Source: Cohnella phaseoli | Lineage (GTDB): Bacteria > Bacillota > Bacilli > Paenibacillales > Paenibacillaceae | NCBI RefSeq assembly: GCF_003386235.1 | Contig: NZ_QRDZ01000010.1 | Coordinates: 1 to 64,000, forward strand | Direction of reading: 5' to 3' | Length of the DNA: 64,000 nt | Part shown: positions 19,710 to 29,177 of the stretch, in pieces | Position numbering within the stretch: the first letter of the stretch is position 1 | How the letters are laid out: each line of letters opens with the position of its first letter | The notes under the pieces: generated by a model | Databases searched by the model: none | Told to the model about the DNA's origin: nothing | What the model saw: the letters and a program-made list of their open reading frames with translations, nothing else | Translations under genes and position numbers: made by a program

Positions 19710-20597
19710 ATGAATATTTCGAAGCATCGAACGGCCGGCGAACGGATATTTGATTTCGGAAATGCGTTTTTTATGATCCTGCTGTCAATCGTCACCTTAT
19801 ATCCTCTTCTGTACGTCTTTTTCGCCTCCGTCAGCGATCCCGCCTCCGTCGTTCAATACAGAGGCATTCTGCTCATGCCGCTCGGGTTTACGGTCGAGGC
19901 ATACAAAATGGTGTTTAAAAACCCGATGATATCGCTCGGCTATTTGAACACGCTGTTTTACGTCGGTGTCGGAACGGCTCTGAACATTCTGATGACGTCG
20001 CTCGGAGCCTATTGTCTGTCCAGGCAAGGCCTGCTATGGAAAAATCAAATGATGATGATGATCGTCATCACGATGTTTTTCTCGGGCGGACTAATTCCCG
20101 CTTATCTGCTCGTCAGCGGTCTCGGCTTGATGGATTCGCGGTGGGCGCTCATCATCCCGGGCGCCATGAGCGCTTATAACATGATCATCATGCGTACCGC
20201 ATTCCAAGCGGTGCCCGTCAGTCTGGAGGAGTCGGCCCGGTTAGACGGGGCGGGTGATCTGACGATATTGTTCCGGATCGTGCTGCCGCTTTCCTTGCCG
20301 GTGCTAGCCGTGATGGTGCTGTTCTATGGTGTAGGACACTGGAATGCATGGTTTTCGGCGATGATCTACTTGCGTACGCGCGAGTTATGGCCGCTGCAGC
20401 TGGTGATGCGCGAAATCCTCATCCAGAACGCGACTGACAATATGATGACGTCCGTCGGCGGCGGGGACCGGATGCCGGTCGGCGAAACGATCAAATACGC
20501 GACGATTATCGTCTCTACCGTTCCGATCCTGTTCTTGTATCCGTTCATGCAGAGATATTTCGTTAAAGGCGTCATGATCGGAGCGGTGAAGGAGTAA
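19710..20597 (+). CDS. Carbohydrate ABC importer permease, YtcP/LplC type
   Basis: 295-aa partner permease, about six membrane segments. The loop LEESARLDGAGDLTI followed by VLPLSLPVLAV matches the EAA docking loop, and the protein ends FMQRYFVKGVMIGAVKE like other YtcP homologues. The ATG follows AGGAGGGA directly downstream of the preceding gene's stop. It is the last gene of the operon. Confidence 0.93.
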   Translation: MNISKHRTAGERIFDFGNAFFMILLSIVTLYPLLYVFFASVSDPASVVQYRGILLMPLGFTVEAYKMVFKNPMISLGYLNTLFYVGVGTALNILMTSLGAYCLSRQGLLWKNQMMMMIVITMFFSGGLIPAYLLVSGLGLMDSRWALIIPGAMSAYNMIIMRTAFQAVPVSLEESARLDGAGDLTILFRIVLPLSLPVLAVMVLFYGVGHWNAWFSAMIYLRTRELWPLQLVMREILIQNATDNMMTSVGGGDRMPVGETIKYATIIVSTVPILFLYPFMQRYFVKGVMIGAVKE

Positions 20598-20663
20598 AGC
20601 GAAGCTTCGGAACCGAACGGGTACTCGGTATCGGGGATGTATCCCAGAGCAAGAAGCAAACGG

Positions 20664-20726
20664 ATGTTCATCCATCGGCCGCTCGATTCGACGCTGATCG
20701 AGATGCATCCGGATATGACGCATTGA
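20664..20726 (+). pseudogene. Possible gene remnant (20 codons)
   Basis: A short open frame MFIHRPLDSTLIEMHPDMTH with an internal AHP-like charged composition lies between the permease stop and the terminator. It has no evident ribosome binding site and may be the start or end of a lost catabolic gene. I do not recognise it. Confidence 0.2.
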
Positions 20727-20798
20727 TAGTGCGTAATGACTGAGGTAGATCAGTTTAAATTGTAGGTTTCGTTAGAGGAAACATAGGATCAATAAACG

Positions 20799-20825
20799 AA
20801 GGAGCTGCTGCAGGCAGCTCCTTTT
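20799..20825. terminator. Bidirectional terminator between the importer operon and the convergent TetR gene
   Basis: GGAGCTGC (20801-20808) pairs with GCAGCTCC (20814-20821), extended by AA/TT, and is followed by TTTT on the forward strand. It lies about 200 bp after the permease stop and 48 bp beyond the end of the reverse-strand TetR gene. Confidence 0.8.
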
Positions 20826-20872
20826 GTTTGGCTTGCGACGCAGCTCCCTCTTTTCAATGTTGCTACGCAGTT

Positions 20873-21478
20873 TCATTCCCCGACGGCGATACCGGCGGCT
20901 CTTAAATGCCCGTAGGCAACGATTCTGCTAAATTGAGATGCAACTTCACCTGTAGGAAGAGGCAGATCGTTTTTAATCCACCACACGACAATCCCCATGA
21001 AAGACGAGACGAGGTACTCGAGCAGCAATTCCTTGGATATCGCAAAAGGGGAACTTCCCTGAGCAAGATCCCAGCCTTCATTCAGTTTATCTTTAATGAT
21101 ATTCTCCATTTTCGCCCGAAACCGGTAGATTCTATTCTCTTCAATTAACATGGCATAGTAAAAGGTGGTGTTCTGTGAAATATGCTCCAGTACAGTTTGC
21201 ATGACTGTCTCAAGTGTAGAAATTTGGAAAGGACTCATATTGAATGGACATAGTACGATCACATTTTTTAATTCGCTCAACAACTCATCCGTACATGTGT
21301 CCAATAAATCGGGTTTATTTTGGTGATGAAGATAAAATGTGTTTCGATTGATCATAGCCCGATCTGCAATATCCTGGATCGTTATCGCTTCATATCCTTT
21401 TTCCTTAATGAGCTCATAAAAGGCCATTCGAATCGATTGTCTAGTGCGTAGTACCCTTAGATCCGTTTTTCCACTCAT
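20873..21478 (-). CDS. TetR/AcrR-family transcriptional regulator
   Basis: 201-aa repressor. The N-terminal helix-turn-helix is at about 10-55 (TRQSIRMAFYELI then ITIQDIADRAMINRNTFYLHHQNKPDLL), and the helical ligand domain ends with a TetR_C_33-like region (about 75-190). The ATG has GGGGGAG upstream. It is divergent from the SnoaL-domain gene at 21673, and the 194-bp gap contains a promoter and a 35-bp palindrome, so it almost certainly represses that gene. The ligand is unknown. Confidence 0.93.
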   Translation of the reverse strand: MSGKTDLRVLRTRQSIRMAFYELIKEKGYEAITIQDIADRAMINRNTFYLHHQNKPDLLDTCTDELLSELKNVIVLCPFNMSPFQISTLETVMQTVLEHISQNTTFYYAMLIEENRIYRFRAKMENIIKDKLNEGWDLAQGSSPFAISKELLLEYLVSSFMGIVVWWIKNDLPLPTGEVASQFSRIVAYGHLRAAGIAVGE

Positions 21479-21569
21479 GATTTTCGTTTCTCCCCCAATT
21501 AATTTAGACCGTTAAGCGACAAAGTTCTATGAGTTGTATCTTATCCTTCAAAAACAAAAATATTAAATA

Positions 21570-21598
21570 TTGAGCGTTGTCTTCGTCTTCATTATAAT
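21570..21598 (+). promoter_or_regulatory. Sigma-A promoter of the SnoaL-domain gene
   Basis: TTGAGC at 21570-21575 and a perfect TATAAT at 21593-21598 are separated by 17 bp. Transcription would start around 21605, at the left edge of the palindromic operator. Confidence 0.75.
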
Positions 21599-21605
21599 GA
21601 GCGAA

Positions 21606-21640
21606 AGATAAATAAACAACATAATGTTCATTATTTATCT
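21606..21640. promoter_or_regulatory. 35-bp palindromic operator, probable TetR binding site
   Basis: Arms AGATAAATAA (21606-21615) and TTATTTATCT (21631-21640) match perfectly, and inner AACAT/ATGTT (21618-21622 and 21624-21628) match around a central A at 21623, giving 15 of 17 paired positions. It covers the predicted transcription start of the divergent gene, a classic repressor position. Confidence 0.75.
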
Positions 21641-21672
21641 AATGACTATAAACTCTAAGGAGGATATTTACA

Positions 21673-22452
21673 ATGACATTCAACCATCAAAATGAGCTTG
21701 TCCTTAAAGCAATCACTGTGCTGGAAAGTTTAGAGAGCGGCAACCCCGAAGCGATTACGGCTTACGTTCATCCGGAGAAATATATTCAGCACAACCAGGC
21801 CTTACTTGATGGTCGTGAAGCCATGCTTGGCGCACTTGAACATTTGAGGAAAGTTGGTACAAAGGTAAGCATTAAGCGTACTTTAGGCGACGGAGATTAT
21901 GTGGCTCTTCATTCCGTATATGATTTTCACGGCCCTAAAATCGCCTTTGATATTTTCCGTTTTGAGAAGGGGCTCATCGTCGAGCATTGGGACAATTTGC
22001 AAGAGATGGCGGACAATACGCCAAGCAATCATACGATGATTGACGGACCGGTCGCGATTAAGGATATCGACAAGACGGATGCCAACAAAGTATTGGTCAA
22101 AAGCTATGTGGAGAACATTTTGCTTGGGAGGAAGCCCGAGCTGCTTGCCTCTTACTTTGATGGCGATAACTACATTCAGCATAGTCCGCATATTGCAGAC
22201 GGGCTTTCCGGTCTTCATGCCGCTTTGCAGGCGCTGAAGGAGAAAAATATTGAATTTCAATATACTCAAGTCCATCAGGTAGTCGGACAAGGCGATTTTG
22301 TGCTTACGGCGAGTGAAGGTTCCTTCGATGGCCAGCCTACCGCTTTCTACGATTTGTTCCGCGTGGAGAATGGAAAGATCGCCGAACATTGGGACGTTAT
22401 CGAGGCCATACTGCCGGCAGAAAAACGAAAGAATTCGAACAGTAGATTTTGA
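21673..22452 (+). CDS. Double SnoaL-like (NTF2-fold) protein
   Basis: 259-aa soluble protein built of two NTF2-like domains. Both halves carry the SnoaL pattern: YIQHNQALLDG at about 37-47 and YIQHSPHIADG at about 165-175, then FDIFRFEKGLIVEHWDNLQ and YDLFRVENGKIAEHWDVIE. SnoaL-like folds include polyketide cyclases, hydratases and many uncharacterised detoxification proteins. AAGGAGG precedes the ATG. Expression is predicted to be controlled by the TetR protein encoded divergently. The reaction cannot be inferred. Confidence 0.9.
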   Translation: MTFNHQNELVLKAITVLESLESGNPEAITAYVHPEKYIQHNQALLDGREAMLGALEHLRKVGTKVSIKRTLGDGDYVALHSVYDFHGPKIAFDIFRFEKGLIVEHWDNLQEMADNTPSNHTMIDGPVAIKDIDKTDANKVLVKSYVENILLGRKPELLASYFDGDNYIQHSPHIADGLSGLHAALQALKEKNIEFQYTQVHQVVGQGDFVLTASEGSFDGQPTAFYDLFRVENGKIAEHWDVIEAILPAEKRKNSNSRF

Positions 22453-22480
22453 GATTGGTGTAGCTGAATCGCAAGAAAGA

Positions 22481-22648
22481 ATGAATGAACGGCTTCGGGC
22501 GAATATCGTCCAAGTCTTTTGGGGAGCGGTTATTGCTTTGATAGCTGGAGTTATTGGATACTGTCAATACAAATTACTTACACCGAATATCATGGAAAGG
22601 TATACATGTAATTGTCTACTTCCTTTTCTAAGTAGGTTTATAGGATAA
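22481..22648 (+). CDS. Possible small membrane protein or gene remnant
   Basis: A 55-codon frame beginning MNERLRANIVQV has one clear membrane helix (FWGAVIALIAGVIGYCQY). The upstream GCAAGAAAG is a weak ribosome site, and the frame extends upstream into residues similar in style (EIGVAESQER), so it may be the tail of a broken gene. No family recognised. Confidence 0.3.
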   Translation: MNERLRANIVQVFWGAVIALIAGVIGYCQYKLLTPNIMERYTCNCLLPFLSRFIG

Positions 22649-22680
22649 TTTGAGATATAGAAGAGAGAGGGGGGAGCGGG

Positions 22681-23307
22681 ATGAGTCGCGCGAAAGTACT
22701 GCTCGTCGAGGACGATTGGGAATGGATTAACGGCTTGAAAATGTATTTTGCGGGCGAATCCGTTTTTGAGATCGTGTCTTGCGTAGACAATAGGGAAGCC
22801 TGCATGGCAGCGCTCGAGCAAATATCGGTGGATGTCGTTCTCATGGATATTATATTGGGCGATGCCAACTCGTCGGGGCTGGATGCCACACTGGATATTG
22901 CGCACAAGTATCCTTCGGTTAAAGTCATTATGGTAAGTTCTTTGGATAATGACGATGAAGTATTTAATGAAGCGTTTCTGAGCGGGGCATACGACTTTGT
23001 GTACAAGGATGAATTCGAACAAATTCCCGCTGTAATTGCGGGGGCGATGAATGATCAGGGGACCAAATATGGTCCGAGATTAAGAAAGCTCGTATTTGAT
23101 AAGAAGAAGAAGCTTCTAACTCCTTATGATATCGTGTTGCTCAAACTCACTGTAGAGGGGAAGACGCAGCAAGAAATCGCCGATATGAACAGCGTCAGTC
23201 TGTCTGCGGTGAAGAAGCATGTCGGTCGCATACTGGACAAATTTGATTGGCAACGATCGACTCGAGAGCTGGCGGACAAGTGTCATAAATGGGGGCTTCT
23301 AGAGTAA
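22681..23307 (+). CDS. Response regulator with LuxR-like helix-turn-helix
   Basis: 208-aa two-component regulator. The receiver has EDD at 10-12, phospho-acceptor Asp56 in VLMDIILG, and Lys in DFVYKDEFEQ. The output domain (about 140-205) resembles a NarL/LuxR helix-turn-helix (LLKLTVEGKTQQEIADMNSVSLSAVKKHVGRIL). GGGGGGAG precedes the ATG. It is followed after 12 bp by its partner kinase. Targets are not evident; the promoter of the giant RCC1/SLH gene just downstream is one candidate (inference). Confidence 0.9.
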   Translation: MSRAKVLLVEDDWEWINGLKMYFAGESVFEIVSCVDNREACMAALEQISVDVVLMDIILGDANSSGLDATLDIAHKYPSVKVIMVSSLDNDDEVFNEAFLSGAYDFVYKDEFEQIPAVIAGAMNDQGTKYGPRLRKLVFDKKKKLLTPYDIVLLKLTVEGKTQQEIADMNSVSLSAVKKHVGRILDKFDWQRSTRELADKCHKWGLLE

Positions 23308-23319
23308 GGAGCGTAAACA

Positions 23320-24639
23320 ATGATCGTTGCTTTCTTGGTGTTGTCTGTCGTCACGTGCCCTGTAGGGCTTTACTTGCTTGTAAAACATAGAGAAAACCGC
23401 TTACTCATTTGGGGGGCGCTTCTTCTTTTTACATTGGGTTTAAGCGGTCTGCAAGTGGGTTTGGAAAAGCTCATCCTCCCTTACCTGGAGTCTGGGGATT
23501 CAAGCAATGGCTGGATAACGGCGCTGTCTGTTGTTGCAGCTTTCTTGAATATCGTCATCCACACCTTTCCGTATTACTTAGTGCTTATCTTTTTCATCGT
23601 TTTTGCGGGATACACAAATCCGATGATGACCGGTTTATTGTTTGTTCCGGCGATGTTGTCCTTTATTTTCAGCGATGTGTATCCGAATCCGAGAATGAAT
23701 TATTCCTATATTTTAAGCTGGGGCATCCCGTATCTGCTGGCCTCTATTGCTTTATTTATCAAAGGGATGATGAAAGCAGAGAAAGGAAGAGTTAAGAAAC
23801 TTCAATATTTCGGGATCGGGATGATCATTCTGATTCCTGAAGTGTTCTTGCTGCTCTTGCAAACGGAAGGCACTTATTTCCGACTTCCAGTAGAGATTAT
23901 CACGTTTATTCCGATCCTTTGCCTAATCAGTTTACTGTTAGGATTAGTGTTATACGTATATAATGTCTTCGCACGCTTTCAATCCTCTGTCGTGCTTACC
24001 AAGATGCAACTGGGCACGAGCATGATGCAGCACACATTTAAGAATGCGATAACGAAAAATAAACTGCATGCATTGAATATGCAGCGCAGTCTCGCGTCCA
24101 AGCAATACGAAATCACAGAGGAACATCTAGGTAGCTTGCTCCGCTCCAATGAGCATCTGATGAGCATGGTGTCCAAGTTATCCTATTTAACCCGAAGCCG
24201 GGTCACGGCGGAGCTCGAATCTACCGAAGTGTCTATTCTGTTGGACGAGGCGATCGACCAATTCCCGCATCCGGCTGTATCGTTCGAGAGGCGATATGGA
24301 ACTGTAATGCTGCATATCGATCGGACGTTGATCGCAGAGTGCTTCTCGAACATTATCAGCAATTCGATCGAAGCAATGGACGGACGGGGGCAGGTGACCG
24401 TAACGGTAGAACGGATGAGACGTCATGTGAGAATTCATTTTACGGATTCGGGAAGGGGGATGAACGAGGAACAATTGAGAAACCTGTTCGAACCTTTCTA
24501 CTCCACGAAGGTGAATTCGGGTCACAACTTCGGTCTCGGCATGTTTCATGTCAAAAAAATCATGAACGCGCATCGCGGGAAGGTGAAGGTGACGAGTCAA
24601 CCGGGCAAAGGAACGACCGTTACGTTGCAGTTATCCTAG
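23320..24639 (+). CDS. Sensor histidine kinase with multi-helix membrane domain
   Basis: 439-aa kinase partner of the regulator at 22681. The first 215 residues hold about seven membrane helices with short loops. The dimerisation region contains MQHTFKNAITKNKLHALNM, whose His in QHTFKN is the likely phosphorylation site. The HATPase_c domain (about 330-437) shows NIISNSIEAMDG, DSGRGM and FGLGMFHVKKIMNAHRGK. AAGGAGCG precedes the ATG. No extracytoplasmic sensor domain is present, suggesting it senses a membrane signal. Confidence 0.9.
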   Translation: MIVAFLVLSVVTCPVGLYLLVKHRENRLLIWGALLLFTLGLSGLQVGLEKLILPYLESGDSSNGWITALSVVAAFLNIVIHTFPYYLVLIFFIVFAGYTNPMMTGLLFVPAMLSFIFSDVYPNPRMNYSYILSWGIPYLLASIALFIKGMMKAEKGRVKKLQYFGIGMIILIPEVFLLLLQTEGTYFRLPVEIITFIPILCLISLLLGLVLYVYNVFARFQSSVVLTKMQLGTSMMQHTFKNAITKNKLHALNMQRSLASKQYEITEEHLGSLLRSNEHLMSMVSKLSYLTRSRVTAELESTEVSILLDEAIDQFPHPAVSFERRYGTVMLHIDRTLIAECFSNIISNSIEAMDGRGQVTVTVERMRRHVRIHFTDSGRGMNEEQLRNLFEPFYSTKVNSGHNFGLGMFHVKKIMNAHRGKVKVTSQPGKGTTVTLQLS

Positions 24640-24649
24640 CGCATATCCG

Positions 24650-24690
24650 ATAGCCTCCTCCGCGGAGGCTATTTATTATATTTTATTGCG
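24650..24690 (+). terminator. Rho-independent terminator after the kinase gene
   Basis: ATAGCCTCC (24650-24658) pairs perfectly with GGAGGCTAT (24664-24672) around a five-base loop, followed by an A/T-rich tract with several T runs. Confidence 0.85.
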
Positions 24691-24789
24691 TTCTAGTTCA
24701 ATTAAGGTACACATAAAAGTGTCTACTTATGTCGGATGGGAGTGAAAAATATACTGAAGATACAAGATTAGAGGTTGGGAGGAAACGGA

Positions 24790-27700
24790 ATGGTTAAAAT
24801 CGGGGTGGGAGTATTTGTGAAACAGGTATTATATAAGATCGTCCAACTGGTAACGTCTTTCGCATTGTTATTAAGCTTGACGGCTCCTTTCGGTATTCAA
24901 TCGGCGGATGCGGCGCAAACAGGGATTGGCAGCCGTACGCAGCAAATCGCCGCAGGAATGTATCATTCGCTAGCTCTGAAATCAGATGGCACCGTTGTCG
25001 CTTGGGGCCCTGCATTTTTCGAAGAAGTAAAAGTACCGGCAGATCTTACGGGGGTGGTGTCGATCGCCGCTGGAAGTAGCCATTCGCTGGCGCTGAAATC
25101 GGACGGCACCGTCGTCGCTTGGGGAGATAATTACTATGGTCAAACGACCGTGCCGGCAGGCCTTACGGGGGTGGTGTCGATCGCTGCGGGGGGGTGGCAT
25201 TCGCTGGCGTTGAAATCGGACGGCACCGTCGTCGCTTGGGGATATAATAGTTTGGGGCAAATAGACGTGCCAGCAGATCTTACGGGGGTAGTGTCGATTG
25301 CTGCAGGGCAATACCAATCGCTGGCGCTGAAATTGGACGGGACCGTTGTCGCTTGGGGAAAGAATGTTTTTGTACAACCGATTACTGTACCGGCAGGTCT
25401 TACGGATGTCGTGGCGATCGCCGCTGGAAGCAGCCATTCGCTAGCGCTGAAATCGGACGGCACCGTCGTCGCTTGGGGATATAATGGGAATGGACAAACG
25501 AACGTACCGGCGGGTCTTACTGGGGTGGTGTCGATCGCCGCTAAGTCGGATACATCGATGGCGCTGAAGTCGGACGGCACCGTCGTGGCTTGGGGAAATA
25601 ATTATTTTGGACAAGCGACCGTGCCGGCCGATCTGAACGGGGTAGTGTCGATCGCCGCAGGACCTGACCATTCGCTGGCGCTGAAATCGGACGGCACTGT
25701 CGTCGCTTGGGGAAGTAATGGTTATGGACAAATTACCGTGCCGGGAAGCGACAACTTGGTGGGTCTGACTGTTCAGGAAGGGCCCCTCGACAGCCCGTTT
25801 TCCTCCGCCGATACGTCCTATACATATTACTACAACGGCCTGTCTGTATCGGACGTGCATGTAACGGCGACGCTGGAAGAAACAGCTCATACATCGTTAT
25901 CGATCAATGGTCAGCCGCAAGCAAGCGGCAGCATTGCAACGGTCAGCTTCTCGGGTGAGTCGACGGTGATTCCCGTTCGGGTTGAGCCGTATTTCAAACC
26001 CGGTAAGACGTATACGATTACCGTAATGAGAGATTCCACGCCACCCGATATTCAATTCGACTTGAACGGGAATGCGACGCCGTCGAAATACGCTTCAACT
26101 AGAGTTGAAGTTACCGATGCGGAGAGCGGTCTCGATCCTGCATCAGTACAATATGCATGGTCGCAAAACACCGCCGTTCCGACCGACGGATGGGCGGATT
26201 TCGTGAGCGGCGAGACGCTGGAGCGAACAGGCGTAGACGGCAACTGGTATTTGCACGTTCGGGCGGTCGACAAGGTCGGAAATGTCGCGAATGTGGTCTC
26301 GCAAGCTTATGCGCTCAGCACGCCGCCGACGGTTGTCGTATCCAGTACGGCCGGAGGAACGGTTAACGCTGCCTTTCCGATCACGATAACGTTTAGCGAA
26401 CCCGTAGACGATCTTGATGATGGCAGTATCATGGTCGGAAACGGTACAGTTTCCAACGTTGCAAGGTCCAGCACGTCTGTCTATACCGCCACGATCACGC
26501 CGATTGTGAGCGGTCATGCTGTGACCGTGCGTGTATTGGCGAACGCAACGTCCGACGCAGCTGGCAATGGCAACGAAGCGTCTAATGTCGCGACCTTCCT
26601 CTACGACACGACCAAGCCTGTCGTATCCTTCGACTTCACGGACGATCAGCGACTCGCCGCGCCTCCGTCCTCCGTCCGCGTATCAGTGAGCGAAGCGGTC
26701 TATTGGGCGGCGGATCGAACAGAACTGAATGCGGGCAATGCGCTTCCGCTCCTTAGCATGGACAAAGACGACGAGGCATTTACCGCGTATACGGCAAGTT
26801 ACGAAGAGGCGAATCGAACCTATACGCTAACGTTCGACGGTAAGCTCGATGATGGTGTCTACACGGTGAGTGTGTTAGGAAATACAGTGGAAAACGTCTA
26901 TCACAATACGCTCGACGCGACAAGCGCAAGCTTTATCGTTGCCGTGCCTGTCGTTACGGGGATTTCCGGTAATCGAACCGGCTTTACCAACGCGGGATGG
27001 AGTGCGGTAGTCGACATTACAGGCCACAATCTTACGGGACAGTCGGTCAGCGTCTATGTAGATGGCGAGGCGGCCGCTCCAGCCCATGTCATCAGTGATA
27101 CAAGCGCTTCCGCCGTCATCACGCTTCCGCCCAACACTTCGGCGAGCGATAACATTCACATCCTGACGGTATATGTGAATGGGGTGGAAGCTGCGGGCCG
27201 ATCCGTAACTATGATTGTGCATGCGCCGAGCGGCAACGCCGATCTGAGCGGCTTGTCGTTGTCACCCGGGTCGCTGAGCCCGTCGCCGTTTGCGGCGACA
27301 ACGACTGCCTATACGGCGAGCGTTGGCAACAACATCGGCAGCGTAACGGTGACACCATCGGTGGCCGACAGTACCGCGACGGTGACCGCCAGCGTATATG
27401 GCAAAGCCGGGGAGCTCGTGCAAGGACCACTAGTCTTGCCGAGCGGCATGGCGTCTCCGCCGCTTTTGCTTGAAGCCGGAAGCAACCGGATCGCGGTTGT
27501 CGTAACAGCGGAGAGCGGCACGACCAAGACGTACAACCTGACGGTAACGAGAGCAGTAAGTCACAGCAACACCGCTCCTGGCGGTGGATCCATGCCTGAC
27601 GTTGCCAAGCCGATCATCGATCTTAACGGGACATCGCTTGATCCGGATACCCTTGACATCTCGGTGCCGTCCGTCACGCTTATAGTGACGCCGAACCAAG

Positions 27701-28803
27701 ACGGCATGGCTTATGTCAGCATTCCGGCAATCATTCTAGCCGACCTTGCGGACAAGAATGACAGCTTGATGATCGAGATCCAAACCCCATACGGCAGTTA
27801 TCAAGTCCCGGTCGGCTTAGCATCGCTCATTCCGGAGCTGAAGGACTTGCTTGTTGCAAACAATTTAAACGCGGAGGATATCTGTTTCAAGATCACCCTG
27901 ACCGACAAGTCAGGAGACAGGGCCATACAGGCCGTACTTGCGGACGGCATGCCGAATGGAAAGCGGATCGGCGCGGTTGTCGATTTTCATATGGAAATCG
28001 TGAATGGCAAGTCGGGAAAAACGATCGGAGCAAGCAACCGGTTCAGTGAGGCGCTTACGAGAATCATTACAATGCCGAAGGATATGACCGGCATGCCGGA
28101 ACAATGGGGCGCTTTCCGCTACAACGAATCAACGAAGGAGTTCGAGTTCGTCCCCGCCCGGACGGAACAGGTCAATGGCGCGTGGGTGGTGTCGATTCGC
28201 TCTTATTCCAACAGCGTGTATGTCGTGGCGGAGCAAGCGGTTAGCTTTGCCGATGTGCAAAATCATTGGAGCCAATCATTAGTCCAACTGGCAGCGGCGA
28301 AAGGACTCGTTAGCGGTGTGGGCAACGGGCGGTACGCGCCCGACGAATCCGTGACCCGCGCGGAGTTTGCAGCCATGCTCGTCAGGGTGTTGGGGCGGGG
28401 CGCATCGACGAGCGACAGCGCGGCACCCTATGGCGATGTTCAGCCTAATGCATGGTATTTCGCTGAAGTAGCTGAAGCGAAGGAATTGGGACTACTGGAC
28501 TTTGCTATAGGCGGCTGGATCATGCCCGATCAGCCGCTAACCCGCGAGGAAATGGCAAGTATGCTTGCGGCAGCGATGAAACTCGAGAAACTTTCGACAA
28601 GTGGCAATCATTCCACCCTGGAAAGCTACAAGGATATAGCGGAGATAAACCCGGCATTCATGGCAGATGTTCGCATGGTGGTCGAACTTAATGTCATGAC
28701 AGGCATAAGCAAGAACACGTTTCGTCCGAAAGGCGAAACGACACGCGCAGAGGCTGCGACCGTGCTGATCCGAATACTGAAAGCGCACGAGTGGATAGAC
28801 TGA
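24790..28803 (+). CDS. Giant cell-surface protein: RCC1-like repeats, Ig/cadherin-like domains and three SLH domains
   Basis: Exported S-layer-attached protein of 1337 aa. The ATG at 24790 is 6 bases after GGGAGGAA; an upstream TTG is less likely. The signal peptide ends near SADAA (about 45). Seven tandem RCC1-like units follow (about 55-325), each with ALKSDGTVVAWG and VPAxLTGVVSIAAG; the period is about 40 residues. Next come a cadherin-like beta-sandwich (about 330-415), Bap/Ig-like domains (about 420-800) and a second cadherin-like domain (about 815-930). Three SLH domains (about 1155-1337: FADVQNHW, YGDVQPNAW, YKDIAEINP) would bind pyruvylated cell-wall polymer. It is probably an adhesin or scaffold; no catalytic domain is visible. 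Confidence 0.9.
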   Translation: MVKIGVGVFVKQVLYKIVQLVTSFALLLSLTAPFGIQSADAAQTGIGSRTQQIAAGMYHSLALKSDGTVVAWGPAFFEEVKVPADLTGVVSIAAGSSHSLALKSDGTVVAWGDNYYGQTTVPAGLTGVVSIAAGGWHSLALKSDGTVVAWGYNSLGQIDVPADLTGVVSIAAGQYQSLALKLDGTVVAWGKNVFVQPITVPAGLTDVVAIAAGSSHSLALKSDGTVVAWGYNGNGQTNVPAGLTGVVSIAAKSDTSMALKSDGTVVAWGNNYFGQATVPADLNGVVSIAAGPDHSLALKSDGTVVAWGSNGYGQITVPGSDNLVGLTVQEGPLDSPFSSADTSYTYYYNGLSVSDVHVTATLEETAHTSLSINGQPQASGSIATVSFSGESTVIPVRVEPYFKPGKTYTITVMRDSTPPDIQFDLNGNATPSKYASTRVEVTDAESGLDPASVQYAWSQNTAVPTDGWADFVSGETLERTGVDGNWYLHVRAVDKVGNVANVVSQAYALSTPPTVVVSSTAGGTVNAAFPITITFSEPVDDLDDGSIMVGNGTVSNVARSSTSVYTATITPIVSGHAVTVRVLANATSDAAGNGNEASNVATFLYDTTKPVVSFDFTDDQRLAAPPSSVRVSVSEAVYWAADRTELNAGNALPLLSMDKDDEAFTAYTASYEEANRTYTLTFDGKLDDGVYTVSVLGNTVENVYHNTLDATSASFIVAVPVVTGISGNRTGFTNAGWSAVVDITGHNLTGQSVSVYVDGEAAAPAHVISDTSASAVITLPPNTSASDNIHILTVYVNGVEAAGRSVTMIVHAPSGNADLSGLSLSPGSLSPSPFAATTTAYTASVGNNIGSVTVTPSVADSTATVTASVYGKAGELVQGPLVLPSGMASPPLLLEAGSNRIAVVVTAESGTTKTYNLTVTRAVSHSNTAPGGGSMPDVAKPIIDLNGTSLDPDTLDISVPSVTLIVTPNQDGMAYVSIPAIILADLADKNDSLMIEIQTPYGSYQVPVGLASLIPELKDLLVANNLNAEDICFKITLTDKSGDRAIQAVLADGMPNGKRIGAVVDFHMEIVNGKSGKTIGASNRFSEALTRIITMPKDMTGMPEQWGAFRYNESTKEFEFVPARTEQVNGAWVVSIRSYSNSVYVVAEQAVSFADVQNHWSQSLVQLAAAKGLVSGVGNGRYAPDESVTRAEFAAMLVRVLGRGASTSDSAAPYGDVQPNAWYFAEVAEAKELGLLDFAIGGWIMPDQPLTREEMASMLAAAMKLEKLSTSGNHSTLESYKDIAEINPAFMADVRMVVELNVMTGISKNTFRPKGETTRAEAATVLIRILKAHEWID

Positions 28804-28903
28804 GGCGCGGGATCGCCAACACTGCTGTGGAGTGAACCGTACTCTAACAAGACAATAAGTTGCGATAGATTCGTCGCTGTAGTTATATTAAATCAGATAT
28901 ATA

Positions 28904-28931
28904 GAGGCACTCTAAATGGGTGTCTTTTTAT
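28904..28931 (+). terminator. Rho-independent terminator after the RCC1/SLH gene
   Basis: GGCACTC pairs with GGGTGTC (two G-T pairs) around a TAAAT loop and is followed by TTTTTATTT, about 100 bp downstream of the stop. Confidence 0.7.
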
Positions 28932-28944
28932 TTCGCGGTAAGAG

Positions 28945-28964
28945 TGATACGGAGAACCGTATCA
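28945..28964. repeat. 20-bp perfect inverted repeat
   Basis: TGATACGG and CCGTATCA flank AGAA. With no T tract it looks more like a protein-binding site than a terminator. The surrounding 28804-29319 region contains no convincing gene apart from the tiny frame at 29121. Confidence 0.4.
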
Positions 28965-29120
28965 TAAGTGACGGCAACAGAATTAGAACAGGATCGTTAC
29001 ATGTGAATTGTTTATGGTTCTAGCCATGGATGTCGCTGAGCAAATGCCGTTCCTTCGATTAATAGTTCAATACTCAATGGTAGTAAAATCGTTTGAAATG
29101 ATGAAAAGGAGGAATGAGGG

Positions 29121-29177
29121 ATGATAGATCGAAGGCGGATAAAAAAGCTTGATCATGAGGTTGAAATCAACATTTAA
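29121..29177 (+). CDS. Possible 18-codon peptide with a strong ribosome binding site
   Basis: AAAGGAGG at 29105-29112 sits 8 bases before an ATG whose frame encodes MIDRRRIKKLDHEVEINI and then stops. The basic, short product might be a leader peptide or the surviving start of a deleted gene. It lies in an otherwise gene-free stretch between the terminator at 28931 and the XRE gene. Confidence 0.25.
   Translation: MIDRRRIKKLDHEVEINI

Noticed and set aside
24955-25740. Tandem DNA repeats with a period near 120 bp, resembling a repeat array
   Set aside because: They are codons of the RCC1-like protein repeats, all in frame; not CRISPR, since there are no short repeats with spacers.
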